NCBI GenBank assembly: GCA_903928445.1
Contig: CAIYRB010000117.1
Coordinates: 1 to 64,000, forward strand
Direction of reading: 5' to 3'
Length of the DNA stretch: 64,000 nt
DNA from: an uncultured Pseudomonadota bacterium
GTDB taxonomy: Bacteria > Bdellovibrionota_B > Oligoflexia > Oligoflexales > CAIYRB01
Part shown: positions 16,634-25,416 of the stretch, piece by piece
How the letters are laid out: each line of letters starts with the position of its first letter
Numbering within the stretch: the first letter of the stretch is position 1
Notes under the pieces: model-generated
Seen by the model: only the letters and a program-made list of their open reading frames with translations
Database searches by the model: none
What the model was told of the DNA's origin: nothing
Position numbers and translations under genes: made by a program

Positions 16634-18910
16634 TTACAGCGTGTTGTAGCAACGCGCCGCATCAAACGACGCGGGGAGCGGTGCGCCCTCTTGCATGCCT
16701 AGGTTGTCGAAACTGCGGACATCGACAAATGGGGTATTGTGTAGGTAGTAGTTTTGCCCTGTTTTGATCCATTGAGCACTCATCAACTCTGTTCGTTCTG
16801 CTGATGAGTGATAGATCACCTGACCAAGTCCAACCGCCGCATCAGCCATCGTCAAACTATGGGTGGGAAAGATATCGCAGATCTTCTGCACGCCGTTGAT
16901 GTACATCACCACCTGCGTACGATTGACATAAATATCAAATGTCGATTTTTGAGCAACATAGAGCTGGTCGTCGAAAAGGCTGCCATTGATATTGTGCTGA
17001 GCATCCCAGGTGCGTACCCACTGACCCTGACCGCTCGGAGTGTCTCCCCAAACTTGCGATGGATCAAGAATTTGCACACTGTTGGTATCGGCCAAAGGAT
17101 TTGACCCGGCCGGGGTCGGCCTATTGACTAGGATCCGCATGCTGCTTTGCGAGCGTGAATTACCAAGTACGGGATTCGTGAATTCACCTCCCGGCACGAC
17201 ATCGAAACTTCCGGCCCGAGGAACGAACTGCAGGCAGTTCCACCCAGCCATGCTGATCTGACTGCCACTGGCAGGGTCCATAAAGAAGGGCTGCGCTAGA
17301 ATGGTCGACGTACCAGGGAAGGTCGATCCGCTATAAGTTGCCCCAGGAGTACTCGAGCCACAAAGGTGTAGCCACCAATAACGACGCTGGGTCGCGTTGG
17401 CCTGGGTCTCAAACGTGATGTGCAGGAAAGAGCTGCCGGCATCCGGAATCTTGACCGTTCTTTTTGGATAGATGATGTTCGAACCCATAACGTCTTGTCC
17501 GGAGTCGGCAAGGACCGCATGGAGCTCGCCCTTGTCGATGTACATCTGTGATTCATCGTAATTGAAGGTGTAGCGATTCCAGCGGCTGTTGGCCCAATAA
17601 GCCGCGCCGCCGACGTTTGACATGCCAGCCGGCAAAATCACCCCTTCAAGATAGTTGCGCTTGGCGATCAGCTGGAACTGGTCCGTGTTGTCAGAAAAGT
17701 CGTCAAAGATATCAGTATCTTTGAAGCCAGGAGGACGGAGCCCGGTGCCGGTGGGGGTTACCGTCACGACGGTGCGATTTAAGACGACTGGAGCATTTCT
17801 CGGAGCCGGCTGCCCGACATTCAGGTAGGGCCCCTTCAAGGGATCAGCTGGGCGGGGTGCGGGACCATGGCCGTTTAGTATCAAACTGCCATATTGGGCG
17901 CGAACCTCGGCTTCGGTCATGACTGGAAACGTCGGTTGAAACACTGGAAATGTAATTAATTTTCCGCCGTAAGTGGTTGTTAGCGACGGGGTGGCTCCGG
18001 CAATCGGCACGGCCGCATGGGTTTGGCCAAGCGCACCGACAAATGGACAGAGTTGATCAATGGCTTCAACCACTAGTTGTGTGGTGCCTGTGAGGCCATT
18101 GACTTCAATCTTCGTTGCGACCGATTTAGGTACGTTGATGGAACGGACGTCGTCGACACAATGAGCTGTCATTATGATTTCGGCGTCGCCGTACTCCTTC
18201 ACTGCTTCGGCATCGTCACATTCGTTGCGTTGACGCAGTCCGGCGCAGGTAATCGTCGCACCAAGGACTTCTTCGGTGTTGCCGACGATAGTCGTCGACA
18301 CGCCATTTGTTACAGCGAAGACGCGGTAGTCCTTTGCCCCGGAAACAACTGGAAGCTGAAGCACCACGCTGCTTCGATTGGGTGTCACTTGAACTGGTGC
18401 GGGAAACTCGGGCGCACTCGTAAAGGTCACCTGGCCAGGAGCAGGCGCCGGTGCTGGAGCAGGCGCCGGTGCTGGAGCAGGCGCCGGTGCTGGAGCAGGC
18501 GCCGGTGCTGGAGCAGGCGCTGGCAATGTGTAAGATGCTGTGACGATAGCGCTTGGCGTCCATGTTCCTCGATAGGCGCGAGCTGTTAGCGTCACATTTG
18601 ATTGACCATTCAAACTGATCGGATTGGTATACAGCGAGGACTTCTTGGTCGGCGCGGTTCCGTCCAGAGTGTAGTAAATCCTGGCGCTTGGGGTTGGGGT
18701 GGTGATGCTCACACGGACCGGCCCAGATAGGACGCTCCCGCCTGGCGACATGATGGGGCTGGCCACCACCGACGCGAGTCCTAACCCGTCTGCGTTGGAT
18801 GCTTCAATGACGCTGCTGCTGCCCTTGCTCGGTTCCTTTCTCTTCTCCACACTGCATGCTGCTGGGATCACCAAAAAAAGCAAAGTAAATCGCAATCTAC
18901 TTAAAAGCAT
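16634..18910 (-). CDS. Putative lipoprotein with chitobiase-type C-terminal domain and PA-repeat linker
   Basis: A 758-residue exported protein. The N-terminus is a signal peptide ending before Cys (VIPAAC), a lipobox-like site though with Pro at -3. After a short linker comes a CHB_HEX_C_1-like domain (about 50-128; RIYYTLDGTAPT is the hallmark segment), then an Ala-Pro linker of about 28 residues encoded by an 18-bp tandem repeat. A fibronectin-III-like region (about 160-290) follows, and the rest is a large Trp/Gly-rich domain resembling a jelly-roll carbohydrate-binding or hydrolase fold. No catalytic residues are assigned. It is divergent from the polysaccharide locus, so an envelope or polysaccharide-binding role is plausible. 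Confidence 0.75.
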   Translation of the reverse strand: MLLSRLRFTLLFLVIPAACSVEKRKEPSKGSSSVIEASNADGLGLASVVASPIMSPGGSVLSGPVRVSITTPTPSARIYYTLDGTAPTKKSSLYTNPISLNGQSNVTLTARAYRGTWTPSAIVTASYTLPAPAPAPAPAPAPAPAPAPAPAPAPAPAPGQVTFTSAPEFPAPVQVTPNRSSVVLQLPVVSGAKDYRVFAVTNGVSTTIVGNTEEVLGATITCAGLRQRNECDDAEAVKEYGDAEIIMTAHCVDDVRSINVPKSVATKIEVNGLTGTTQLVVEAIDQLCPFVGALGQTHAAVPIAGATPSLTTTYGGKLITFPVFQPTFPVMTEAEVRAQYGSLILNGHGPAPRPADPLKGPYLNVGQPAPRNAPVVLNRTVVTVTPTGTGLRPPGFKDTDIFDDFSDNTDQFQLIAKRNYLEGVILPAGMSNVGGAAYWANSRWNRYTFNYDESQMYIDKGELHAVLADSGQDVMGSNIIYPKRTVKIPDAGSSFLHITFETQANATQRRYWWLHLCGSSTPGATYSGSTFPGTSTILAQPFFMDPASGSQISMAGWNCLQFVPRAGSFDVVPGGEFTNPVLGNSRSQSSMRILVNRPTPAGSNPLADTNSVQILDPSQVWGDTPSGQGQWVRTWDAQHNINGSLFDDQLYVAQKSTFDIYVNRTQVVMYINGVQKICDIFPTHSLTMADAAVGLGQVIYHSSAERTELMSAQWIKTGQNYYLHNTPFVDVRSFDNLGMQEGAPLPASFDAARCYNTL
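18438..18521. repeat. 18-bp tandem repeat, 4.7 copies
   Basis: Four perfect 18-bp units (ggagcaggcgccggtgct) from 18438 to 18509 and a partial fifth to 18521. On the minus strand each unit encodes three Ala-Pro pairs of the lipoprotein linker. The unit is a multiple of three, so copy-number change by slippage would lengthen or shorten the linker without shifting the frame. Confidence 0.95.
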
Positions 18911-19200
18911 GTCGTTCCTCCAATTGCAAAAATACCTAAAACCGCCCCCGGGATAGTTGTCGGTCGTTAGACTTTGAAACTTAACAAATTTTAGTAATTA
19001 TAATTTAATTTAGTTATAACAGTCAATTACACACCCCTAAGCGTATCAGATATACAAAAAATATCGCGCCATCAATTTTTAAAAATTGAATTTATTTATA
19101 TATCATATTATAATATTCTCTGCTTACTAAGCGTAAGACTCTCCAGGCCGTCTAATAAATCAATATTATTAAGTAACTTGAACCCTTTGATTGGAACGCC
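18911..19200. promoter_or_regulatory. AT-rich divergent promoter region with 18-bp palindrome
   Basis: A 290-base gene-free stretch between the divergent lipoprotein and acyltransferase genes. It is far more AT-rich than its surroundings and includes a perfect 18-bp palindrome, tcaattttt/aaaaattga, at 19072-19089, followed by further A/T runs (19090-19125) with TATAAT-like hexamers. This is the expected setting for two divergent promoters and a regulator or nucleoid-protein binding site. No specific -35/-10 pair is claimed. Confidence 0.55.
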
Positions 19201-20391
19201 ATGAGCCAGTCTAGAAATCATGACTTAGATAAACTTCGCGCCGTGGCTGTCTTGATGACCATGATCGTGCATTTTCCGCGACTCAAGGCGTACATCCCCT
19301 TTCTCGACCCATGGTCTGGTGTCGATCTTTTTTTCGCGATCTCCGGTTTTATCGTTGCCACGACGTTCACCGCGAGCATGCCGGGTGGTATGGACCAAGG
19401 CAAGGAAAGGCAATTTGCACCGCAAGTCATATACACTTTAGCCTTTTTCTGTCGCCGTTTTTTTCGGCTGACGCCGGCGATTGTGACGGTGTTGTTCGCC
19501 TACTTTACGGCCGGTTATTTGCTCGAAGGGGCGGACTTCTTCAGCGGATTTAGTCCGGCGAAAGAGGTCTTTGCCATGTTTACATATCAATATAATTTGT
19601 TTGCAGCTGCAACCGGGGGCGGCAAATTGATTTGGCACTGGAGTCTTTCGGCCGAAGAGCAATTTTACATGATCTTTCCCTTCTTCATGTTTCTCGTCCC
19701 AAAATCTAAACACCGGATTATCGTCATCTTGGTGCTGTTGGCACTAGTCACCTTGGTCGTTCGTCCCTTTGGACTCTTGCTTTTTCGCGCGGGACCTTGG
19801 CTAACTTCCCAGGATTTAGGCGTGGCGACTGTTTTGCCCCATTATCGCTCAGACGCCATATTATATGGGTTACTACTGTTCAGCTTAAGCGGATTTTCGT
19901 GGTATCCGCTGATAAAAATCCAGGTCTTAGCCCATTCAAGGTGCCTTGCCACCGCTGTCAGCGCGGTATTGATATTGATTTTGGCTTACGCTCCAGGCCT
20001 GTGCTACTCCTACAATGCGACGATGGTCACGGTATCTTTAGTCTCTTTCGTTTTGGTTTGGCTCGCATCCTACAATAGTAATGTCATATTGCCTTTGAAG
20101 CTGCCGTATTGGGATCAGAGCTTGGCCTGGATTGGCACTAGATCGTACGGACTTTACCTGCTCAATGTCCCAACGAATTTGACGATGAAGAGCGCCTTCG
20201 AAAAGCTCGCTCTCCGTGGCATTGATCTACCCTACGGCGTGCGGTTCCCCCTGACGCTCGTAATGTTTATGCTCCTTGCGGAGTTACTATACCGTTGCAT
20301 CGAACAGCCTTTCCTACGCATGGGTGGCCGCTACGCCAAAAGCATCTTGGGCTTAATCAGGCCAAACACCACGAAATCCACGCCAAGCTAG
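19201..20391 (+). CDS. Acyltransferase family 3 membrane protein (OafA-like)
   Basis: A 396-residue inner-membrane protein with about ten hydrophobic segments. The N-terminus has the family signature: DLDKLRAVAVLMTMIVHF contains the conserved Arg and the probable catalytic His, followed by SGVDLFFAISGFIV. Members transfer acetyl or other acyl groups from the cytosolic side onto sugars of O-antigen, capsule or other surface glycans. It begins a run of three plus-strand genes (acyltransferase, glycosyltransferase, acyltransferase), 21 bases before the next. Substrate not predictable. Confidence 0.9.
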   Translation: MSQSRNHDLDKLRAVAVLMTMIVHFPRLKAYIPFLDPWSGVDLFFAISGFIVATTFTASMPGGMDQGKERQFAPQVIYTLAFFCRRFFRLTPAIVTVLFAYFTAGYLLEGADFFSGFSPAKEVFAMFTYQYNLFAAATGGGKLIWHWSLSAEEQFYMIFPFFMFLVPKSKHRIIVILVLLALVTLVVRPFGLLLFRAGPWLTSQDLGVATVLPHYRSDAILYGLLLFSLSGFSWYPLIKIQVLAHSRCLATAVSAVLILILAYAPGLCYSYNATMVTVSLVSFVLVWLASYNSNVILPLKLPYWDQSLAWIGTRSYGLYLLNVPTNLTMKSAFEKLALRGIDLPYGVRFPLTLVMFMLLAELLYRCIEQPFLRMGGRYAKSILGLIRPNTTKSTPS

Positions 20392-20411
20392 TTATTTAAG
20401 GACATCCTATT

Positions 20412-21203
20412 ATGCTTCTGCTTGAGTCGTCCTCGCTGCTGATTACCCACTACAATCGTAGTGCCTCTCTCGAACGATTGCTGCGTTCGTTTCGAGATAT
20501 TGGGGTCGTTTTTGCAAAGGTTGTAGTCTCTGATGACGGCAGTCAGCCTGAGCACCTCGAAAAGCTGGCCCAGCTACAGTCGGACTTCAGGTTCCAACTC
20601 GTCACGACGCCTGTCAACAGAGGTCTCGGCAATAATATCAACAAGGGCCAAGATCAAATCACGACGCCGTACACGCTGTATGTTCAAGAGGATTTTTTAC
20701 CGACTGCAGCCTTCCCGCAGGCTATCGCTCGCGCCCTTAACTTGATGGATCAGGAAGCCAGCATCGACCTCATTCGCTTCTACAACCATGATCTAGTGTA
20801 TCCTGGTCTTCGCCCGTTCCGAGATCAATTTTCAGATATGGATTTTTGCATCTTGCGGCCAGGGACTGCCAAGTTTTTTTGTTACAGTGACACTCCGCAC
20901 TTGCGACGTCAGGATTTTTTTAAGCGGTTTGGAAGGTACAGCGAGGGTGTTAAAGCCATCAAGTGCGAAAAGAGCATGGTCATGTCTGTCCTCCAAGCTA
21001 AAGGTCGCTGCTTGATTGCAGACAAAAACGATATTTTTGTCCATGAAAACTCTGAGGACGAACCTAGTACTCAGGACTACAGTGATTTTTTTCGGATCCG
21101 TCGCTTGATCCCTGGGCCAATCTTCACCATCGCTTGGACGGCGAAGTTGACTACGCAGTTTTTATTCCGCAAATATCGCAATGATCAAGGGGCCACCTCA
21201 TGA
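20412..21203 (+). CDS. Glycosyltransferase family 2-like
   Basis: A 263-residue GT-A fold protein. SSLLITHYNR near the N-terminus and VVVSDDGSQPEHLEKL mark the nucleotide-sugar binding site; VQEDF is at the position of the metal-binding DxD-like motif. It has no signal peptide; a C-terminal hydrophobic patch (GPIFTIAWTAKL) could make it peripherally membrane-bound. It sits between two acyltransferase-3 genes and overlaps the second by four bases, consistent with adding a sugar to the same surface polysaccharide. Confidence 0.88.
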   Translation: MLLLESSSLLITHYNRSASLERLLRSFRDIGVVFAKVVVSDDGSQPEHLEKLAQLQSDFRFQLVTTPVNRGLGNNINKGQDQITTPYTLYVQEDFLPTAAFPQAIARALNLMDQEASIDLIRFYNHDLVYPGLRPFRDQFSDMDFCILRPGTAKFFCYSDTPHLRRQDFFKRFGRYSEGVKAIKCEKSMVMSVLQAKGRCLIADKNDIFVHENSEDEPSTQDYSDFFRIRRLIPGPIFTIAWTAKLTTQFLFRKYRNDQGATS

Positions 21204-22399
21204 CCTCAAGCACCCCGCGACCCTTGGGGCAGGGTCATATCCCAGCGCTCGATGGCATTCGCGGCCTAGCCATTTTTATGGTCATGGCCGTGCACTTTAT
21301 CGCTGTTTTTGAGCCTATCACGGTGTTTCAACGAGGCCTCCATAATGCCAGTGGTTATGGCACATTGGGCATCGATTTATTTTTTATCCTATCGGGATTT
21401 TTGATCACCGGAATATTGCAGGATAGTAAAGCTCATCGCCGCTATTTCCGTAATTTTTTTATTCGTCGGCTGCTGCGGATTTTTCCACTTTACTATGGGG
21501 TGTTGCTCAGCATCTATGGTGGCATTGCCATTGCAAGCCGTTTTGGCTTTGCTGCGGATCCGAAGTTGATGGAGGCTCAACCGTGGGCCTGGTCGTACCT
21601 CCTCAACCTTTTTATTGCCCGCGAAGGCGCCTGGACGGTGCCGTATATTGGTCATTTTTGGTCGCTTGCGGTCGAAGAACAATTCTATATGGTGTGGCCA
21701 TTTGTCGTCTACTTCTTGTCGCCAAAGCGACTGATCGTGGTCAGTGGCATTTTGGTTGTATTTGCAACGCTCTGTCATCTGATCCTCGATGCACATGGTG
21801 TGTCTTTTGTGACCGTGCATGTCTTAACCCCTTGCCGCCTGAATGCGCTGTGTGCCGGAGCATTCTTGGCGTCCTGGTTGCGCTTACCAGCGACCCAATT
21901 GGGCGGCGCTAGCCTAGTCAAAAGACGCGCTTGGCAGCTAGTGGTCGCGGCGACCTTGGCCAAGGTTACAATCTATTTATTAGTCATTTTTTGGCCAAGT
22001 CTTGTCAATGATCTGGAAGCATTGCGTGCGCTAAGTTGGATAGGACTGTTTGCCGCACTGCATTTGGCCGCAGTGGCGGTCAAGCCCGAGTCGGTGCTGC
22101 ACCGATTATTAGCCTTGCGGCCACTTTTGTTCCTAGGAAAGTACAGTTACGGTATCTACGTCTTTCATCACTTCTTTTCGTGGCCGAGTTTGCACTACCA
22201 CCTTGTCACCCGGATGGCCGGAACACTTGGGAGCTTGACAGCGGCCGTGCTGGTGAATGCAACGATCGGGATGTTCGCTTCGATCATTGTTGCATGGCTC
22301 AGCTACCATGCCTTTGAAAAGCATTTCTTGAAGTTTAAGGATATCCTGGCCCCGAGTGCCGCACGCGCACCTTCGGCGTCTTCAGCCCCGTTGGCCTAG
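21200..22399 (+). CDS. Acyltransferase family 3 membrane protein (second copy)
   Basis: A 399-residue polytopic membrane protein of the OafA/acyltransferase-3 family. HIPALDGIRGLAIFMVMAVHF holds the conserved Arg and His; GIDLFFILSGFLITG and IRRLLRIFPLYYG follow as in the family. It is only distantly similar to the acyltransferase at 19201, so the two probably modify different positions or residues. Its start overlaps the glycosyltransferase stop (ATGA). It ends three bases before the convergent flippase gene. A C-terminal Ala/Pro/Ser tail is likely cytoplasmic or disordered. Confidence 0.9.
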   Translation: MTSSTPRPLGQGHIPALDGIRGLAIFMVMAVHFIAVFEPITVFQRGLHNASGYGTLGIDLFFILSGFLITGILQDSKAHRRYFRNFFIRRLLRIFPLYYGVLLSIYGGIAIASRFGFAADPKLMEAQPWAWSYLLNLFIAREGAWTVPYIGHFWSLAVEEQFYMVWPFVVYFLSPKRLIVVSGILVVFATLCHLILDAHGVSFVTVHVLTPCRLNALCAGAFLASWLRLPATQLGGASLVKRRAWQLVVAATLAKVTIYLLVIFWPSLVNDLEALRALSWIGLFAALHLAAVAVKPESVLHRLLALRPLLFLGKYSYGIYVFHHFFSWPSLHYHLVTRMAGTLGSLTAAVLVNATIGMFASIIVAWLSYHAFEKHFLKFKDILAPSAARAPSASSAPLA

Positions 22400-22402
22400 G
22401 TG

Positions 22403-23935
22403 CTATGAAGATAGCCCAATCATGCGTTTTAAGCTGCCAGCAACATCCCTGGCATCCTGAGCTGTGACGAGGCGAGTTGCGCCTAGGAACGCGGGTATAA
22501 AGATTGCGTATAGCAGCAGCCGTTGCAGTAATGGTAGGGCATACCAGACTGTGTCGAGGCAGACCAAAATGACACAGGGGACCAAGGCAATGCCCATTTT
22601 TCCCAGCAGTCTGCCGTCGACGAACTTAAAGCTCGATAATCGCAAAAAGAGCATGCACTCGACACACTGCGTCAGCGCTGTTGCCGCTGCTGCGCCAGTT
22701 CCACCACCGCCAGGTCCTAATTTTTCATACCCTAGCGGTATTAAAAGCAAGTCACTGAGTAGGTTGATCATGCAGCCGATGCCAACAACGGTCGCGGTGA
22801 CACGGCCATTGGTTGTGCAGAAGGAATGAAATCCTAAAAAGACTGCCAGATACGATACGATCAAGCTCGGGCCAAAACTCATGAACATCTGGCCGGCGGC
22901 AACGAAGTCTTTACCGTAAATAATGACGACGGCATCACGACCAAAAGCGGTTAAAAATACGCCTAGTGGTACGGTAACCGCTAGGATGACTTTCAGTGAC
23001 CTTGCCATCATCGTCCGGTATCGGCTTTGGTCATGTACATACAGCCGATTCAAATCGGGAAAGAATGCCTGACCGAAGATGGGTACAAAGAGCATAAAGA
23101 CACTAGAGAGCCTGGAACTGGCTGCATATAGGCCAATTTCCTCAAACGACGTGAAGCGTTCGAGAAATGCCGAGTCAATGCTACCATTGATTTTTCCCAT
23201 TAGCCCCGCGGCGAAAAACAGGATGCTGCTGCCGAGAAGTCCCTTTAGCAGAAGCGGATTGAATCCAGCGCCAACCAATTGGATCGACCTTGATTCTCGC
23301 CTGCAAATAGCCAATGTCGCCACCTGGGCTAAGAGTCCAGCAACTGCAATCCAGGTTACGCCGAGTCCAGCTAGCAGAACGATAAAAATGACCATGGCAT
23401 TTAGGGCGCGGCTAATAATATTTAAAATCGACATAAACCTTATTTTGCTTAAGGCAATAAAAATGGGCTGATAGATATTTAGGCAAAGCAGGGTGACGTA
23501 CTGCATGGATGAGTTAATGAGGGTGATGCCGATGGTCTTTTGATCGTACCCCATCATGGCCAAATAGGCGGCGATCACAGCTAAGATAATTAGCCCTATC
23601 ATGGAGGAAAATCTCAAAACTGAATCAAATATCTCGCGCGCATGTTCGGGTCTAGATGGTATCTGCTTGGATATATAATCCGGAATGCCGAGAGTCATAA
23701 ACGGCAGAATGAGCATGGGAAATGTTTCGCCAAAGAACAGAAGTCCGGCACCCTCGCTGCCAAGGTACCTCGGAACAAGAATTTTTGGCACCAGGCCGAG
23801 TGGAATGGTGATCGCTATTGACAGCGAAAGCATCGACACATTTTTCAATATCGCTCGTTTAGGCAGCACATGGGTAGCTGCGCTTGGGCCTAAAGGCGGA
23901 GGATTCGTCGGTGATCCATGCTCATCGTCTGTCAC
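22403..23935 (-). CDS. Wzx-like polysaccharide flippase (MATE/MVF superfamily)
   Basis: A 510-residue membrane protein with 12-14 predicted helices. ILKNVSMLSLSIAITIPLGL and the later LFFGETFPMLILPFMTLGIPDYISK resemble the first helices of polysaccharide-repeat-unit exporters. Such proteins flip undecaprenyl-linked oligosaccharides to the periplasm. It follows the GT4 glycosyltransferase on the minus strand with a four-base overlap, so both are co-expressed. Pairing with a Wzy-like and a Wzz-like gene nearby makes a Wzx/Wzy-type pathway likely. Confidence 0.85.
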   Translation of the reverse strand: MTDDEHGSPTNPPPLGPSAATHVLPKRAILKNVSMLSLSIAITIPLGLVPKILVPRYLGSEGAGLLFFGETFPMLILPFMTLGIPDYISKQIPSRPEHAREIFDSVLRFSSMIGLIILAVIAAYLAMMGYDQKTIGITLINSSMQYVTLLCLNIYQPIFIALSKIRFMSILNIISRALNAMVIFIVLLAGLGVTWIAVAGLLAQVATLAICRRESRSIQLVGAGFNPLLLKGLLGSSILFFAAGLMGKINGSIDSAFLERFTSFEEIGLYAASSRLSSVFMLFVPIFGQAFFPDLNRLYVHDQSRYRTMMARSLKVILAVTVPLGVFLTAFGRDAVVIIYGKDFVAAGQMFMSFGPSLIVSYLAVFLGFHSFCTTNGRVTATVVGIGCMINLLSDLLLIPLGYEKLGPGGGGTGAAAATALTQCVECMLFLRLSSFKFVDGRLLGKMGIALVPCVILVCLDTVWYALPLLQRLLLYAIFIPAFLGATRLVTAQDARDVAGSLKRMIGLSS

Positions 23936-25050
23936 AGAATGCCTCGGTTGGTGGCTACGCGCTTAACAGCTGCCGCTACGTCACTTGAAAACAGGTCGCT
24001 GGGATGGCGCGACGTCTCAATGTATGCTCGTGCATTCGCACCTAATCTAGCTGCCTCCGCAGGGTCGGCCCAGAGGCTGAGGATGGCCTGCCTTAAAGCG
24101 CTGGGGCTTGACGGATCGACAAAAATCCCTGTCACGCCGTGTTCAATCGTATCAATTTGGCCGTTAGTCCTGGTACAGATCACAGCTTTTCCACAGGCCA
24201 TGGCCTCCAAAATCACTGTTATCCCATTGTCCGTTTCGGTCTCGAGCAGCGGTACGACGACAAATCGGCAATTGCGATAAAGATCCCTGATCTCTAGAGT
24301 CGTCGCCGGGCGCAGCGAGATATTTGAGGGCAGAGACTCTGCCACCTGATCTGGTGTTAACCTGAGGGCGCGAAGGTGTCCCGGGATGCGAATCTCGCGT
24401 GCGGCGATGCGACAGCTGATCTCGGTGCCGCCTACAGCCGCGATAAGGGTGGAAAAGTCGCGCATTTCCGCCCCGGCGGACAGAATGAAGTCGGTGGCAG
24501 CAGTTGGTTCGGTGGTTGGGGAATCGCTGGGGCGCGGGGTCCAAAATGACTGGTCGACTTGGTGTTGAACTAAGGTGAATTTGGCGGCGGGAATGTTCAA
24601 TGTGGCGTGTGCAAGATCTCGCTGCCGAGAACTCCAAGTGATGATGCTGTCGATATTTTGATGGACAAGCCGTAATAGTCCCCTAATGTTTGGCTTTGTC
24701 ATCCAATAGAGCAAAGCCACGTGCGTCTGGCGCCTTCTGGTGAATGCTTGGAGTAGGGCGAAAAACACGGCGACTTGCTCGGACCAGGTGACGATGACGT
24801 CATAGTTTTTCCTAACGCGAAAGACCTCGAGCGCAAGTGCGAAATATTCAGGCAGAAAGCGATAAATAGTTCGCCACAGGAGTGGCGCCGCATCGGTCAT
24901 GGTTAGATCCTGGCAATCATTACCCAGGGCGGCTTCGAACCCAGAAAATCTAGGCATGAGCCCTGCCTTTTCGGTCTGCAGAGCTTTGGTACGCTGTTCT
25001 GGGCTACGCCGTCCCTGAATGATTAGCAAAACCTTCAATTTAAACTCCAC
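23932..25050 (-). CDS. GT4-family glycosyltransferase
   Basis: A 372-residue GT-B fold enzyme. The C-terminal Rossmann half has the typical EX7E-containing segment ETDNGITVILEAMACGKAVI and the tail GVTGIFVDPSSPSALRQAI of retaining GT4 enzymes. The N-terminal half is more divergent and includes basic and hydrophobic patches usual in membrane-associated transferases. It is the upstream partner of the flippase and divergent from the Wzz-like gene across a 366-base gap. Donor and acceptor sugars cannot be read from the sequence. Confidence 0.88.
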   Translation of the reverse strand: MEFKLKVLLIIQGRRSPEQRTKALQTEKAGLMPRFSGFEAALGNDCQDLTMTDAAPLLWRTIYRFLPEYFALALEVFRVRKNYDVIVTWSEQVAVFFALLQAFTRRRQTHVALLYWMTKPNIRGLLRLVHQNIDSIITWSSRQRDLAHATLNIPAAKFTLVQHQVDQSFWTPRPSDSPTTEPTAATDFILSAGAEMRDFSTLIAAVGGTEISCRIAAREIRIPGHLRALRLTPDQVAESLPSNISLRPATTLEIRDLYRNCRFVVVPLLETETDNGITVILEAMACGKAVICTRTNGQIDTIEHGVTGIFVDPSSPSALRQAILSLWADPAEAARLGANARAYIETSRHPSDLFSSDVAAAVKRVATNRGIL

Positions 25051-25416
25051 ATTCCAGGTCTATTCATCATTACTTGGTCAAAAATGGCCTGGATAAGTTG
25101 GGCTGGAACCTAGGGGTACTTGGATATCTGAGGCCGCCATTTGAATTATATAGATAAACAAAAAGGAAATATATCTTGGCAGGAAGGCGTTGAGTGAAAG
25201 TTGTGGCGTAATCAACCCCGAAATATTTGGACAATATACAGAATAATCAGGCCTATAAGCCGTGCCTCCGAATCTTCGTCTGGGAGCGATTTTGACAGAA
25301 TTTAACGCAATGTTATAATATCCAGTAGGTCCAACCGTATTTTGCGGCAAAATGCTTCGATCTTTTTTTTCTGCATCGATCTCTCCCCCTCCCAGCCAAA
25401 ATTTGAGTAGAGAATC
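25051..25416. promoter_or_regulatory. Divergent promoter region of the polysaccharide locus
   Basis: A 366-base gene-free stretch between the divergent GT4 and Wzz-like genes. It is more AT-rich than the flanking genes, particularly 25135-25320, with several A/T runs fit for promoters on both strands. A 90-codon open frame on the minus strand here has no coding character. No clear operator or terminator was found. Confidence 0.45.

Noticed and set aside
18438-18521. CRISPR-like array
   Set aside because: The 18-bp units are contiguous with no spacers and encode an Ala-Pro linker in frame; it is a coding minisatellite.
25078-25350. Possible 90-residue gene in the 366-base polysaccharide intergenic gap
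   Set aside because: AT-rich promoter-like DNA, no Shine-Dalgarno, odd composition; treated as non-coding.
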